A stretch of DNA of 64,000 nt from Enoplolaimus lenunculus (taxonomy: Eukaryota; Nematoda; Enoplea; Enoplida; Thoracostomopsidae). The stretch is from NCBI GenBank assembly GCA_030248215.1, contig JASANG010003810.1, forward strand, positions 124,001 through 188,000, written 5' to 3'. How positions within the stretch are numbered: position 1 is the stretch's first letter; every line of letters begins with the position of its first letter. This document shows positions 38,401 through 51,800 of the stretch, piece after piece. A program made the position numbers and the translations under genes. The notes under the pieces are model-generated. The model was not told where the DNA came from and did not search any database. It worked only from the letters and a program-made list of their open reading frames with translations.

Positions 38401-38888
38401 TAGTGCATAGCCGGTTAAAGAAGTGCCTAATTGTTTTAGGGTCTATATGTCATAGACTACACTGGGAAAAGGAAGCCGAAAAAAACAACTTTAGACCATT
38501 CGAAAAGGACCGTAGCCATGATTTCAGTCTGGATATACTTCGAATAATAAAATTTTATTTGCCTCTAGCAGGGGTGTTTTTTCCGGAAAAAAATTATGAC
38601 CGGAATAAATTGGATTTTTTTCCGTTTTTTTTCCGGAAACAATGGAAAAAAATGAAAAAAGTCATTCTTTGTCTGAGTGGTGGTTATACCACCTTTAGCC
38701 GGCGTTTGCCCAAAATGCTCGCATTTTAAAACTATGCATATTTGAGCTCCTGATGACATCCTCTGATCATTCCATACCCAAATCTGAATTTTTAAAAAAC
38801 TCGATTTTTAAGGCCATAAACCCTGACCTCTAGAGTCCGGAAGGTTTACCTATTCGAAAGCTTGCTAAAGTGTTTTTCTTGTTACTAC

Positions 38889-39101
38889 ACACTTCAAAAA
38901 ATGGTAGAGTCAAATTGACTTACTCCGAAATAATCCGTACGGACTGCGCAAAGCGAGTCAAGTTCAACTGCACCAAAGTCAAATTCGACTACCTGAGAGT
39001 CGCACGTTTGACTCTGGCAGTGTTGAATTTGACTCAGTTTGTGTAGTTTCGTAGCGTCTATTTCGGAGACAGTCAATTTGACTCACCATTTTTGCAGTGT
39101 G
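38889..39101. mobile_element. CACTGCAAAAAATGG palindromic MITE, copy 2
   Basis: The ends are CACTTCAAAAAATGG and CCATTTTTGCAGTG. The interior carries GACTCAGTTTGTGTAG and its reverse. Confidence 0.7.
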
Positions 39102-39347
39102 CAAATTTCGTAATGAAATATAATCCCCTCTATTTGTTCTAGCATATATGTATGCGTTGTAGTCGATAAAATAAATATTTACAATGCAAAAACGTTTGCA
39201 AAATTTGACTGCAGTCTACAAGGAAAGAGATTCTTTCAAAAATTGGAAACGTAAATTGTACATCAAAGTATTCATAGAAACGTTTATACTGTCGTACTTT
39301 CATAAAGATTTTGTTGTATTTTCAAGCAGCAGTCTGTTTATAAACAT

Positions 39348-40128
39348 CAGGGTGCAACCGGAGGTGAAAAATACCGGAGCCGGAGACCATGGACGGATCC
39401 AGGGATGGATGAGGGGATGTATCCCTCCCACCGGTTGCCGAGTGTAAAATTTTTTTCAGGGTTAAAACCAACGTAAGCAAATAATGGCAGTTATGATGAT
39501 TTTTGAAAATACGGGAAAAAGAATAAAAAACCTCTTCGTCTTTAGCAACAACCAAGACATTATGGGCTAGACATTACGCAACATCCGTTTTAATGATTGT
39601 ATTGCATACATATATACATACATATATATGCCAATACTTAATATTTTCCACTTGTACATCTCCCTACCAGGAATTTCTGGAACCACCACTGACGGAACCG
39701 GAGGTCAACAAAACTTGCCGGTGCCGGAGGTAAAGCTGGAGTTGAAGCTGTACGTCTTCCCACCAGGAGTTTCTGGATCCACCACTGACGGAACCGGAGG
39801 TCAACAAAACTTGCCGGTGCCGGAGGTAAAGCCGGAGTTGAAGCGAAATTATGTAATTATTAAAACAACGTTAATGTGTTAATTTTGTCAAATACCGGTC
39901 ATGTGTTGTTATAAATTGTTTGGTTTTACGCTTATTTGTTATGATATTTCGGTAATTTATTCCTCAAAATTGCGCAAAAAATTAAAACGAAACGCGATTA
40001 ACAGATAAGTTTTGTAAAACTATACAAAATTTCACTTTCGCCATTGCTGGAAACTCCGGCAAAAATTCTGCCGGAACCGGAGGTTGATTTTTTACCAGAG
40101 CCGGAAACAGACCTCCGGTTGTACCCTG
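39348..40128. mobile_element. CAGGGTGCAACCGGAG hAT-like element with CCGGAG interior
   Basis: It begins CAGGGTGCAACCGGAGG and ends CCTCCGGTTGTACCCTG. The interior has two near-identical copies of GGTCAACAAAACTTGCCGG in about 95-bp tandem units (39700-39850). An unrelated insert is suspected near 39388-39460. Related copies lie at 14915-15194, 47540-47985 and 58540-58702. Confidence 0.65.
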
Positions 40129-40347
40129 ATAAGGTTTGGTATCGGAAAAAAGCCAACTGAAAAACGGTTTATCTTCCGGTTGTTTCCTGTTTTTTTCTGA
40201 GGGGGTAGAAAAACGAAGAGAACAGAAAACCTGTTTCATTAATAACAGTAAATTACTCACAAAACAGCGTCAAAACATCGCGAAAAATCGTACAAAAATT
40301 GGCTTTTTCATGCGCCTGTCATCCTGGATGCTGGTTTACTGGAGAAA

Positions 40348-40535
40348 AATCAGTGGCCGAGCCAGGAATTTCTAAACGTGGACCCAGACCCACGCCAGAT
40401 ATAATAGAGGAAGCAGTCGCGAGCGAGAAACTAAACGCTATTTTAGTTCTATTTGAATACAAAATCTTAATTTTGATTCTGTTGGAGTGCCAAAGACCGG
40501 AGTGGACCCCCATCCATTCGATCCGCCAGTGGAAG
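40348..40535. mobile_element. CAGTGGCGGATC-type hAT-like MITE
   Basis: CAGTGGCCGAGCCAGGAATT at the left faces CGATCCGCCAGTG at the right. Another copy lies at 49450-49661, and a single end at about 47195 reads GGATCCGCCACTG. Confidence 0.5.
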
Positions 40536-41389
40536 GTATTGCGGGATAGTCACTCTTTTATATTTCAGGACAGACAAAGAACACGCACAGGCTTATTTAA
40601 GAATACCCAGCTTGATTGTTACCTTCTTCCGAAATGAATGCCTAGCTAAGGTCCCTGTAGTTTTGTGAATGGAAAAGTACTTTACTAAAGGCTGCGGGAC
40701 TCCTTCAGAGGCGAACGCAGGGTGATAAGAGTTGTACCGCCTCACACCTCGACAATCCTACGGTGCTGAAAAAATATGCGTAACAGTGGATGTTCAATAA
40801 AACTGGGATTCGAGTTGCATCCTTACTATCGTATATTTTTATATTTGTGATTTTGCTGTTTATCTTTTATGCAATATTAAATATTGCCGATATATGCCGC
40901 GTTTAGCCCCGAACCTAACTTCTGATTAATTTTAATTTTTATTTATCAAAAACGTTCCAAATTATGTTGGCAGATTGTTTGCCGGACTCAGCCCCACAAG
41001 TTTGGGGCCACCTAGCTGGCTTTTGCATTTATTAGGTATATGGCAGCTCTGTAGTGTGTACAATGTGCTTATCATCATGTGTTATCACATGTTGATACCT
41101 AATGAAATAGTCATTTGATTCTCGTAATGTCGATCTTTCAATAGACAAATCATCCATTAACGTTCTTATACACATGCGGAAGCATTAGTACACGATTTTC
41201 AAGTTTTTTTCGTTTTTACCGGAAATAACGGAAAATGCCTTTTCCGGTCGATTCAATTTTTCCGGAAAAAACCAACCCTGTATGTATGTATCGGTCTAGA
41301 AAGTCTTAAAGACATCCAATATCAGGCATGCCGCCTAAAAACATAAAAATATGTCTATTTTGATTATTTCTCCTATTTTGTATGCTTGT

Positions 41390-41800
41390 CGACCGACATT
41401 TTGTCACCCAACATCTCGTCATCCCTGACAACATGTCGACCCCGACAACTAGTCGATTCGGACAACTTGTCGCTCCGACAACCCGTCGACTACGACAGCT
41501 TGGCGCCCAGACAACTCGTCGAGTCGACAGTTTTACCTACTGGCACGCGACAATTTGTCGGATCGACGAGTTGTCGGTGCGTCAAGATCTCGAAGTTGAG
41601 GAGTTGGCAGGATCGGCGAGTCGTCGGGGCGACAAGTTGCCGGGGTCGACGAGTTATCGGGGCGACAAGTTGACAGGTCGACGAGTTGTCGTAGCTGCTA
41701 GCAGGCGACAAGTTGTCTGGTCGACGAGTTTTCGGGGATGACGAAATGTCAGACTACGAATTGTTGGTAGGTGAGTTGTCGGGCCACGATTTGTCATGTT
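41390..41800. repeat. GTCGAC-rich inverted array of ~16-17-bp units
   Basis: From 41397 to about 41530, units of the form GACAACTNGTCGA plus 3-4 bases repeat every 16-17 bases. From about 41538 to 41800 the same unit repeats in reverse (TCGACGAGTTGTCGG). Units are themselves near-palindromic. GC content is far above the flanks. Two overlapping open frames exist, but they are by-products of the repeat. Confidence 0.85.
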
Positions 41801-42347
41801 ATTTCGCTAAACAAAGTCCCTTTGGACAGGTTCTGTATTGTGTAAAAGCGGAGTCCGTTAGTACAGACTCAAGACAAAACAGCTGTCCTTTCTATGATGT
41901 ATTGACAAAGTGGCATATGTATGTGCGATAATGTGACGAAGTATACACCGGACACAGGGTCCGCCAGTGGTCTGGTGAGTGTACACTGGATGTGGGTGAC
42001 TTTTGGGTTTCTAATTTGGAAACACTGTAGTTACGAACTTATGGACTCGCATGTGAGTACAATTTTTTTACAGTAGCGTAGACGGTATGACGTGGATGAC
42101 CATATAAAATGTGCTGTTTTCAATTGCCCTACGAAAAGTTTCTGAAGAATACGTATACATGGCCTGCTTCTGTATGTCACATGGCATGCTGAGCGTCACG
42201 CCATCCAGTACCAAATTAGCGATCCTTCGAATATTGGCTATCAGGATGATGTCAACAAATTGTTCTTGAGCCAGTGGTGAGGCGAAATTCGTGACGCTGA
42301 AACTGCAAAGTTGTTCCCGGTTTTTGAATAAAAAATTACGGTAGGAT

Positions 42348-42509
42348 CTGTGCCGGAGTAGAATATGGTGGGGGCCCCAAAAGAAGCCGGGGTGGGGACC
42401 CCTTGCGAAGATCAAAATATTTTTCCACTTTTTTGTTTAAAATTTTGATATGGCAAGGGTCCCTCTTTGGGGTCTTCCCCGGAATGAGGTTATGTGGTGG
42501 CTGTACTGA
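42348..42509. repeat. CAGGGCCGGAGCAG-type hAT-like repeat, reverse diverged copy
   Basis: It shares GGGGTCTTCCCC-like, AAATTTTGATATG and CTTTGGGG blocks with the copy at 46389-46544, in reverse. Confidence 0.4.
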
Positions 42510-42879
42510 CTCTGGGTCGAACTTTAGCGCAAAAACCACTTTATTTAAAATTTGTTCATATTTGTTTAAGTTCTGTTTCCGGTATTATTTATAACAACAT
42601 TTCTGAGCTTAGTTTAATTCTTTGACGGCTTGAAATTGTAAGCTTACAACAATTATCCGGTCAAAGCGGTTTACTGCTTAATTTGTAATTATGCAGAATA
42701 AGTATAAATATCCCGTCTCCTTGACCTATTTAGGGTCTGCTTGTTTAACTTTTACCGCAATATTTGTTGAATTTTAATAGTAAAATAATGAAGTATACTA
42801 TAACATTTTGGCTATCGCTGATTGTACTAGATTTTACGACTATAAAATTGTAAGTTTTCGAAATATCATGAAAGCAGTA

Positions 42880-43092
42880 CACTGCAAAAAAATGGTGAGT
42901 CAAATTGCCTCTCTTCAAAATAGGCTCTACGGGAATACACAAACTGAGTCAAATTCCAGTCTGTCAGAATCAAGTTCGACTCACTGCGTTGCACAATTCG
43001 ATTATAGCTGAGTCGAATTTGACTCAGTTTACGCAGTCCCGTAGAGCCTATTTCGGAGAGACTCAATTTTACTGACCATTTTTTGCCGTGTA
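42880..43092. mobile_element. CACTGCAAAAAATGG palindromic MITE, copy 3
   Basis: It is flanked by TA on both sides, with ends CACTGCAAAAAAATGG and CATTTTTTGCCGTG. Confidence 0.7.
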
Positions 43093-43771
43093 CCCGATAC
43101 GGCGCTGGATTTTTTAGGTCAAAGGTCGAATGTTGAAAAACAATGACTTACTTTTACAGAACTGACAACTGTTCTTGCTATTTGTACTCTGGGTCGTGTT
43201 ACTTTCAGGGTCATCCAGTGTTCTCGCACGACTGTAACAGAGTACGAATAAATTTCAGGGTATTTGTTTGATTCAGGGTCAGTGTATGTGAAGAAGCCTT
43301 TTGCATTATCTATCCTGCCAGGGTTTGCCCAAAGTTGGATTTTAAAATTTTTTGCATATTTGATCTTGTCATAACAACCCCTGGTACAGCGATTAAAGAT
43401 TTTTTGGCAGGGAGTGATCCAAGATTTGGATTTTTTTATATATCTCAGTGCCGCTTCAAGGGTATCAGAGACCATTCCTCTAACCTGCGAGATGTGACCC
43501 TATTGTAAGTCATTTTATCACCTTACGAATAAAACGGAAAAACGTCTACAATGGTTGTTTCGACACCGGGTCTCGAACAGCGCAAATTTCGGCTTATGGC
43601 TAACCATGGGCACAATTAGCGGTTTGAACCCATCCGTAGTGAGCAATGGGCTCGAGCCAAACGCAAAATCATTCTGAACAAAGTATGCTCATGGATCAAA
43701 AATGGAGTTGTTAAAATTGATTTTGTTCGGGTCGTGCCTACGGTTGCCCTGACTACGGCCGAAAGACAAAC

Positions 43772-44018
43772 TCACACAAAAATGTATTTCTGAATTTATT
43801 AAGAAAAGTATTTTGTGAGGCAAATCTGAAAAGTTATTCTGATATTTAAGACAATTTTTCTAAAAATAACTGAAAACGTTTGTTTTCAGACTTTATTTCA
43901 AAACTTTTTTCGAAATCTTTTCTGTTATAACAGAAATACTTTTCAAGTGCACCTTGCTAATTATATGTCTTAAATGCAAGAAATTTTTTCTTAAATATCA
44001 CAAATATTATTTTGAGTG
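43772..44018. mobile_element. CACACAAAAA MITE, copy 1
   Basis: The ends are CACACAAAAATGTATTTCTG and ATATTATTTTGAGTG. Middle blocks CTGAAAAGTTATTCTG and CAAGTGCACCTTGCTAAT are found reversed in the copy at 52268-52511. Confidence 0.6.
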
Positions 44019-44676
44019 CTGTGGAACCGATAAATTGATAATAGTTACATTTTGTACCATCATATGCGAAAATATCCTGATCTAAGCATACTCTACATTG
44101 GAAGGAATAGAAAAAATTCGCCAACGTTAACACAAGACGCATGTTAGATATTCAAACTTGTGAAAACTTAACTTTTGGTTCCTGATTAATTTTTATATAG
44201 CTGACATTGGCTTCGAGCACCTGGAATCGTTGAGCCATCCTGATCAACATAAAGTTAGGTTTAGCGAGCGAAGCGAACAAAATGCTAGACGTACTGTGTA
44301 AAAACACTCTACTTAAAATACTTTAGTTATATTTTCTAACAATTTTAAGTATAAGTGTACATAATATTGAGTAAATGTTTGCTTAACTAAATGTAAATAA
44401 GTAAAACTACTGCTGTCATTTCCTGATTAAATAAATGTAAAGCGAAGAATTTTGTGTTTGCTTAAAATTAAGTAAAACTTTGCCAAGCGTCATAGTAAGT
44501 AAAACCGACACTTAATTTGGCAACAGTTTTACTTAATTTTAAGTATATCTTTACTGAGTACGTAAAACCTCCGGATCCTCCGTAGATCCGGTCTTACCTT
44601 GATCATACCATGCCCAAGTTTGAATTTTAAAGTCTCGAAGTCCTCATTAGTACCCAAAATTCTTTTGTTAAAAAAA

Positions 44677-44973
44677 TTAGACAAATTATATACCATTCGA
44701 TACCGCTTGTGAAGCTGAGTTGAAATGCGTTAAATTGTCTACAATTTAACGTACAACTGAATTAAACTGCGTTAAATTTATTGCAATTTAACGTATGGCT
44801 AACGTGTTATGGTTAAATAACTGATTTGGTACGTGGCCAACGATTTGGGACGGTGCCAAATCAGCTATTCGATTATAACTCGTTAACCAGAGGTTTAACT
44901 GTGGAAAATTTAACGCAATTGAATTCAGCTCCGCAGGCTGCGTCAAATGGTATATAAGTTGTCTAACTTTTAA
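44677..44973. mobile_element. MITE with TTAGACAAATTATATACCAT ends
   Basis: TTAGACAAATTATATACCAT at the left faces AATGGTATATAAGTTGTCTAA at the right (one base different in spacing). Inside are paired GCGTTAAATTG and CAATTTAACGC blocks. Confidence 0.65.
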
Positions 44974-45126
44974 ACAAAAAATTCTCCAAGTCCCAAGTGG
45001 GGTTGCTCCTTGGACCTTAAAAATGGGCCGAAAACTCAAAAATCTGTCACCAACTGTCAATATATTGACCCTGACGTCTATATTCAAAAATTTTACAAAT
45101 TAATCAGTATAATTTGATATTTTCAG

Positions 45127-48100
45127 AAACTTACCAATACTTCGAACATGGTTCGTTTACCGCCTGATATTCGTTTATTCGATTGCGTATTTCGTTTTGA
45201 GGTAACCCGTTTGCGTTAAGTTTGAAAACTTTCACAAGCAGTAGAGATGTTAATTTAGTTATCATGAGATGCTGTGCTACCGTATACCTCACCGATTGCA
45301 TCACTAAAATATTTATTCAGCTTGCAATTAGCTTTTCAAACGAGAAATCATCAACAGGTATCACCACTATCACCTCGACCAATGTTACTTTTCGGGGCGT
45401 AACAGTAGATTAAGCGTATTTCTAAGCCTCAGCCTAATCCTTGCAAAAACGATTTACTAAGCCTAAACCTAAGCCTAAGCGTAAACAAGAAAAATGTAAT
45501 CTAGAAAAACCTACTCGTAACAGTAGATTAAGCGTATTTCTAAGCCTTAGCCTAATCGGTGCAAAAATGAGTTACTAAGCCTAACAAGAAAATGTAATCT
45601 AGAAAAACATACTCTTTTATAAACCCACCAGAAACCTGGACCCCCCCTTAAAGTAACATGGGCCATCAGCTCTGTCTCGCCAAACATTCATTCTATTTTA
45701 CAGTTTTAAGAAAATTAAAACACCAGCAATCACACTTATTGCAAATGTAGCTAGAACTGTTTGAAATTTACCGACTACCGCGTCCCACACGAGGGGCACT
45801 GGGAGACCAGGCCCTCCCAAATATGGCTGCTGCCCCCCCACAAATAGACTCGGTCTGAAAAGAAAAACAATCTTGAATTACAATTGTAGGCCCCCCAAAA
45901 TTACTTTTCGGTGCCCGCAAAAAATAATTTTCTACGGACACTCCTGTATATATTGCATGTGTATATTTGACAAAACCCATTCAACCTGTTCAAAATCTTT
46001 TGTTACAAATATGTTTCCCAATGTTGTTACTCTGACGAGTGCATCGTGTTTCAGCGAGAGTCCAATATAGTAAGCTTTAGCTTTAGACTAATTTTTTTGT
46101 TCAGGCTTAGGCTACAGTAATATTTACACCTGAGACGTGGGTTTAGAATTAGGAATACGCTTATACTACTGTTATGCTCCTCAAAGTCATTTACGAATGT
46201 ATGATTACACTTTTCGTAATTTCAGGCGTATAATTTTCCGTCGATGTCCCCAAGACTATAGACTCAACCGGAACGACGTAGTCATTGTTACAGGATGCAG
46301 TGCGGGTATTGGAATTCCAGTTGCTCAAGAACTCATCAAACGAGGTGAGTGCCTTTTATGAATGTTTTTATTTCTTAACAAGTGAATGCAGGGCCGGAGC
46401 AGCTATCGCCCTTTCCCCCCATTTGGGGGGCACCCCAAAGAGGAACCCCACCCTAAACAAAAAATTTGAAAAATATTTTGATCATCGCAAGGGACGTCTT
46501 AGCCCGAAATTTTGAGAGGCCCATCTTATCCTGATTCCGCACTGAGAGAATTAGTAACTCAACCTCCGTTGACAATTTTGAACCAAAAATCGAAAATAGG
46601 CTTTTTAAACCCCGGTTGTTTTTGCCCATTTTGTGGTAGAACACAAGTTATTTGTTGGTTCGAATATTTTTGTAGAATGCATACGCAATCTCGTGTCCGT
46701 GACAACTGTTGCGTATGCATTGTACAAAAAAAGTAGAACCAAGCAATTACTTGCGTTCTAAAACAGAATTAGCGAAGACAAACACTTTTATACAATGCAG
46801 ATGCAATGGTTGTCAATGAATATGCATTGCGTACAATTTCGCGTGCATTGGCAATTACTAAAGGGTCCACACTGTAAAAAATGGTGAGTCAAATTGACTC
46901 TCTCGGAAATAGGCTATTCCTGACTGCACAAACTGAGTCAAATTCGAATCCGCCAGAGTCAAACGTGCGCCATAGTGAATCGGATTTGACTCTGGTGGAG
47001 TCGAATTTGACTCAGTTTGTGTAGTCAGGAAAAGCCTATTTCCGAGAGAGTTAATTTGACTGCCCATTTTTTGCAGTGCACCCTGGCATAGGCCTTCTAC
47101 AGGATCAAAACCTAGATTTTGTAAGTAATTCGTTTCGCTCGCGAGTTTTTGTTCTGCTGACATTTCTCGTACGGCCTAACTCAGTCTAGAAATTTCTGGA
47201 TCCGCCACTGTTTGCGTGCACAGTACAACACTCGTATATACAGAAAAATTATAAAAACGATTGAAAATTTTTACGTTAACCCTTTCTCTCATGAATATTT
47301 TCAATTTCATCTGAGGTATATTTTCAGGTGGAAAAGTGATATGGGCGTGTCGGAACACTCAAGCTGCTCAGGAAGCTCTTGATTCGTTAAGTTGGCAGCC
47401 ATCATATGGAACTAAAGGATACGTTTTGGAATTAGATTTAGCTGATAAGAAGTCTATCGAACAATTTGTGACCAAGTTTAAACAACGTAAATGGTTTTTC
47501 GAGTATCCGTGTCATAAACAATAATTTCTACAATCTACCTGGGTGCAACCGGAGGTGAAGAATACCGGAGCCGGAGCCGGAGCCGGAGTCGAAGGTCAAC
47601 AAAACTTGTCGGAGCCGGAGGTCCACAAAACTTGCCGGAGCCGCAGGTCAACAAAACATTCCGGAGTCGGAGGTGACGCCGGAGGTGACGCCGGAGGTGA
47701 GGTGAAATTTGGTCGTTGAAATGATATTCAATTTGTTAATTTTAGCAAATATCTGCAATGCGTTGTTGTTAAATCGTTTGACATTACGCTTATTTTTTAA
47801 GAAAACTCGACAGTGTTTTTACTCAAAATTGTGCCAAACGTTAAAACTAAACGCGCCAAACAGATAAATTTTGTAAAACTTTGCACAAAATTTCACTACC
47901 GACGTTGCCGGAACCTCCGGCAAAAATCCTACATGAGCTGGAGCCCGAACTGGAGGTCGATTTTCTGCCGGAGCCGGGGCCGGAGGCCAACCTAATGTCG
48001 AAACGTGCCATATAAAGCGAGTTGATGGTAGGTCTTGTAACTTTCGAACTTCTACAGCTTGCAAAATATCGCTCAGTAAATCTTTCTCAGTTTGAATATT

Positions 48101-48780
48101 TGGCTACGAAAAACCCAAAATTCACATCATTAGAATATGGTTAAGTATTATGAAATTTAGGTAGTGCAGGGTCTTTAATAAGGAGCGAAACACGTTGTAG
48201 AAAACAAACTTCAATTTGAAAATAAGATGTTGAACAATTTTCAACTCCGGGTAATTTGAATCCTATTTGTTGTATGCGTAGTCAGAAATGCATTGCAGTA
48301 ACATAGTACCAGTTTGCAAACTTTAAGAAAAAAATTTATTCAGCTTGTATAAATGGGGAATTTCTCTTGTGTTAAATGTATCAAAATTTTCAAAATTCAG
48401 TTTGCAAACTAAAAGAAAATATTTATCAAATTTGTTAATTTGTCGGAATGACTAGAAATTTTCCATCACCGTGTCACTCCATATTATGGACCCTGCATAA
48501 TGCAAAAACGTACCGTGGCAATGTTTTCAAACGAACACCAGTTGCGATTTGGTACAAGACCACGCCTAATTTTTCGTCACTTGAAACAATCGAAGCCGTG
48601 GTGTAACGTCACCCTCCCGCAGCCGAATCCCACGTTTGGGGGGGATACATGGCTTAAAAATTACCCTGCATATCAGAAAACAAAATTGATTTTGTCTTAA
48701 TCCAAACCTAAAGTTTGTTTTGATATTTCAACCAAAATGCGTTTGGCTTTTTGTTTGTTTCGCTCACGAACTTTCTTCGC

Positions 48781-48854
<74 letters not shown>

Positions 48855-51800
48855 TATATATATACAAAGCGGGCCATTAAGGGTGGCGCTATACTTTTGA
48901 TTGGCGCTGTCCGTTACTGTCTGTCGACGTCCGTCACCGTTGGGCGCCGCTAGGTACCATACCGCAACGCATTGGCATTGCCGCATGGCGTAGCATTTGC
49001 ATTTTTTAACGAATATCTTTCGACTTGTGGCGCCGGACAGCGTCGAACAGCGCCACTCGACAAGTGTAGCGCAACCCTAAAAGTTTAAATTTAAAGGACA
49101 CACGCGGATATGTGGACAAATCTGGTGGTCTTACCTGCCCACAGGATCTAAGCAAAACAAGAATTTTACTTTAGGATTTAATACTAAAAGTGCGTTTAAG
49201 TTTCTCGCTCGCTTCGCTCGTTGACCCTCGGTTGCCCAGACTTATAACATAGACAGTAGTGGGGGATTGATTCTCGCTCTTGTCTTCACAGCCAACCTTT
49301 CCGTCAACTGGTGCTCGCCGTTGCGGACCATCCAGGCCAATCTTCATATTCCGTTAGCAAAAATTAATTCATCCTTTGAACATAATTCAAAGGGGGGGAA
49401 GGCTTGATCAAGTTCAGGTTCCCTAAACTCACGACGACTGATTCGTCACCACTAGCGGATCCAAAGTAGGGGTGGGCCTACCATGCAATTTTTTATAATT
49501 TTTCCCGCAGAATTTTTTTGTAATCAAATGGTCCCTACCTTACAACTTTTTAGCTCTCGGAAAATTTTTTTGGCGATAGAACGATAAAATCCCTACCTTA
49601 CAATTTTTGCGTTTCATGCCATTTGCCAGCCCCCCGTCAAACATTTTTGGATCCACCTCTGTTCGCCATTGCTTAAAAGGCTCAAGATTGATTTTCGAAC
49701 GGGCTCCGGGCAAATAAGAAAATCATGGCTCTGGCTATAATCGCTTGCAAAATTTTAAATCAACGTCCTACCCCCAAGACTATAGATATAATTCTCGGTT
49801 GCAGCTCTCTTTGTGAGCCAAGTGTAAATCGCGAATTTAACCAATTAGCGCATCGATTGATTGCTTGCTAAATTCAACCAATTAAATTTGATATTTTCAG
49901 GCGAATCAAAGTTGAATGTGCTCATGTTGAACGCAGGTGTCAATTCAAGTGAACGAAAGTTAACCAAAGATGGATTCGAAGAAACGATTGGGATTAATCA
50001 TTTAGGTAACCGATATTTCACCAGAAATGTTTATTTCACTCGTATTCATTGTCCAATCAGCGCTGTCGATTGAAGTACCTACGTCCAGAAGTGGATCATG
50101 TAAATTTCTGTACAGTAATCGCTTCAAGCTGATTGGTTTTCGTGGTTTTAAAAAAGAGAGACCTAGGAAAGTTAAGTTTCGAAGATGTCGCCAATGTAAA
50201 GAACAGGAGCGGAACAGTACCATAAGAATATTCCTAAGCCTAAGCCTAAGCCTAAGCTTAAGCGTAAAAAAGAGCATATTCCCAAGCCTAAACCTAAGCC
50301 TAAGCAGAGCAAAAAATTTGTCTAAAGCTTAAGCTTACTCTATTAATACAGTCCCACAGAAAAATGTTCCGTCCCTGATCTTTACATGGGTCGAAGATGT
50401 GATATGTATCAAAAAAATAATATTCCAGGACGCGTTGTCGATCCATGGTTAAAGTTTGCATTTTTAGGTCATATGTATCTGGTTTACTTGCTTCGAAATA
50501 TGCTTAAAACGTCTGCTACACTCGATTCGCCAGCCAAAGTAGTTGTGGTCGCGTCTGATTTGCATAGACTGACCAGTAGTAAGTGAGATACTGTAATTTT
50601 ACATAAAAACCCACTTTTACAGTATGCCTGAAATTAAGCCTGTCGTTCTATAATTGCGACGGAATCTATTACCAGTTTGGCACACAAAATCCCACCGCTG
50701 GGACTTACTGTACGTAGATTACACACAGAAAGTCGCAGCGGTGGACCTTTTTTAGTTTTGTGAGTTAGGATGACCGCTGTATCCGTCACCGTCCGGAGCT
50801 GTGCGTCACTATATGGCATCGTACATGAGTCACTCGCACACGACACCTCACAGTGACGCACGCGTGGGACGGTAACGGATTGCGCTGGACGTCATCAAAA
50901 GTATAACGCCACCCTGAGTAATCCTGACTGCGAAAAAGTCGTATTTTTTAGTCTTCAAAATCCTACAGCTATTTGTACTGTGTTTTCAGTTTGCCTTTAG
51001 CAACATTGCTTAAAAATGTATAATCGGCAACTTCTTAGACTGACGCAGCTTCGCTGGAGCAAAGTAGTTTAAACTCTTGGAGCTCACGGCATATTTGGTT
51101 TCAGAGCCGAATTTCAACGATATGATGTTTGAACGCGATTTCAAACTGTTTAAAGCTTACAATCATAGTAAATTACTCAACATTTTGTTCGCACGAAAAC
51201 TGTCACAACTTTGGAAAGGTAAGTTGAGTTTGCCAACAGCTGACGCAAACTTTCAGTACAGAATGCATGCCAAAGGCGGTTTGAATAAAGCATTTCAAAA
51301 TTAAAAATGAGTACTATTCGTAAGATTAGATATACGGCATGCCAGTCATCATAGGAACCGGGACTCCAGACCTTTTAAACACAGCTGGAAAAGTAGGTAT
51401 ATACTGACTGTTTGAACTAGCGGTCTTACGATCCAAGGCGAGCGCTCTGGTGGGCTAGTAAAATAGATTACAAAATATGTTTGAAAATCAGTTAAAGCGG
51501 AACAGACAGAGAAAATTAGTATCAGACATACGTCGTGTTGAGAATATCAACATTCAATTACTAAATGAAAAAATACACACGGCAGGTTCGTAGCCATCTC
51601 ATCTGGGTAGGATGGCTAAAAATTTTCAGGAGGGATTATACAAGGGTTTTCGATAACTTACAAGCAAGGTTGATAATTTTGCTAAGATGGACCAAACTTC
51701 TTCCAGGAGATCTGAGCCTCCTGTGGCTCGTTTCTGGCTACTGAGCTGATGCTTGGGTTCCCTGCGCCTTCTAATTGAACATTTTCAAATAGAGCTTTCA

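Noticed and set aside
41382-41931. Overlapping open frames in the GTCGAC array.
   Set aside because: They result from the repeat, which lacks stops in several frames. The composition is that of the DNA repeat, not of a protein.
45150-45203. ATG at about 45150 as the start of the dehydrogenase.
   Set aside because: Its frame does not continue into exon 46226. The other frame, open through the upstream acceptor, gives a hydrophobic segment and joins correctly.
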